Shown one piece after another: positions 63,792 to 64,000 of a stretch of DNA of 64,000 nucleotides. The translations under genes were made by a program, and so were the position numbers. The notes under the pieces were generated by a model. The model was not told where the DNA came from. It searched no databases and was given only the letters and a program-made list of their open reading frames with translations. Numbering within the stretch: position 1 is the first letter of the stretch; each line of letters begins with the position of its first letter. Location of the stretch: contig NZ_JAHWXP010000003.1 of assembly GCF_019857185.1 (NCBI RefSeq), forward strand, positions 525,501 through 589,500, in the 5' to 3' direction. This DNA comes from Alteriqipengyuania abyssalis. GTDB taxonomy: Bacteria; Pseudomonadota; Alphaproteobacteria; Sphingomonadales; Sphingomonadaceae.

Positions 63792-64000
63792 TTAGAGGCT
63801 GGTATTGACCGAGATCGGGCTGGAATCCTGCCGCCACGTCACCGAACCGGTGTCGCGGTAGCTGCAACTGGAATTCCCGGTCAGCCGCTTCGCTTCGGCC
63901 GCGACGGCATCGATCAGATCGTTGGAAAGGTCACGCTGGCGCCTGACCACGGTCGCGTTGGACATGGCCGCGGCCTGCAGCGTGCCCATCGCCTCGGTCA
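63792..64000 (-). CDS. Unknown protein, C-terminal part
   Basis: The frame is open from the window edge to TAA at 63792-63794, giving 68 residues of the C-terminus. It includes VRRQRDLSNDLIDAVAAEAK and ends SPISVNTSL, with one Cys (NSSCSYRDTG). No family is recognised. It is convergent with flgB and ends the flagellar cluster on this side, or is a further part of it. Confidence 0.6.
   Translation of the reverse strand, partial: TEAMGTLQAAAMSNATVVRRQRDLSNDLIDAVAAEAKRLTGNSSCSYRDTGSVTWRQDSSPISVNTSL

Noticed and set aside
1-64000. CRISPR arrays, insertion sequences, prophage or integrase genes, rRNA
   Set aside because: None seen. No regular short spacer repeats and no transposase or integrase motifs on either strand.

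Overview
The window looks like a chromosome segment of a motile alphaproteobacterium of the order Sphingomonadales, probably Erythrobacteraceae. The evidence is the high GC content, the alphaproteobacterial flagellar genes (FlbT, a MotE-like protein, a DUF6468-type protein), a metX-metW pair, and a CtrA-like site. The species cannot be named from the sequence alone.

Left part (1-7.5 kb): the end of a VOC-family gene and an intergenic inverted repeat, then metX-GNAT-metW (methionine) divergent from hisC (histidine). After these come a plsC-type acyltransferase, a YdcF-type protein, ftsX-ftsE, a zinc-ribbon membrane protein and tRNA-Leu(GAG). From 7.8 to 17.4 kb there is an 11-codon Trp-rich ORF with its own terminator, a CHASE2/GGDEF-like/EAL protein, a cardiolipin synthase plus EEP-family hydrolase pair, and a 1,533-aa RTX/FG-GAP secreted protein. 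From 17.7 to 23.8 kb lies a probable 5-oxoproline operon: a fused oxoprolinase, DUF969, DUF979 and DUF2891.

23.8-29.7 kb: five tightly packed minus-strand genes encode MBOAT, a DltD/SGNH-like protein, a methyltransferase, an acyl carrier protein and an FkbH-type HAD protein. The parts match a Dlt-type acyl-transfer pathway in which the charging enzyme is FkbH-like. That suggests, by inference, glyceryl (or O-methylglyceryl) decoration of an exported polymer. I consider this the most interesting metabolic system here. From 30.2 to 31.1 kb there are small genes and a divergent infA with a TTG start.

31.2-63.6 kb: a large flagellar cluster. It begins beside a sigma-70-family gene cut by an in-frame amber codon exactly at the -10 recognition helix. 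It then carries a muramidase-like gene, fliJ, fliI, flbT, flgE, flgK, flgL, a TPR protein, a small TM protein, a FliL-like gene, a motE-like gene, a DUF6468-type gene, fliM, fliL, flgF, flgG, flgA, flgH, flagellin, an unknown gene, flgD, fliK, flhA, a FlbD-like regulator, fliN, fliF, fliH, fliG, a 913-aa beta-propeller flagellar protein and flgB. Most operons start just downstream of a TATAAT element with no obvious -35 box. I saw no -24/-12 promoter, and the FlbD-like regulator has lost both the GAFTGA and Walker B motifs. Together these suggest that the usual sigma-54 flagellar hierarchy has been rewired. The fliP/Q/R, flhB, flgC, fliE and flgI genes are not in the window.
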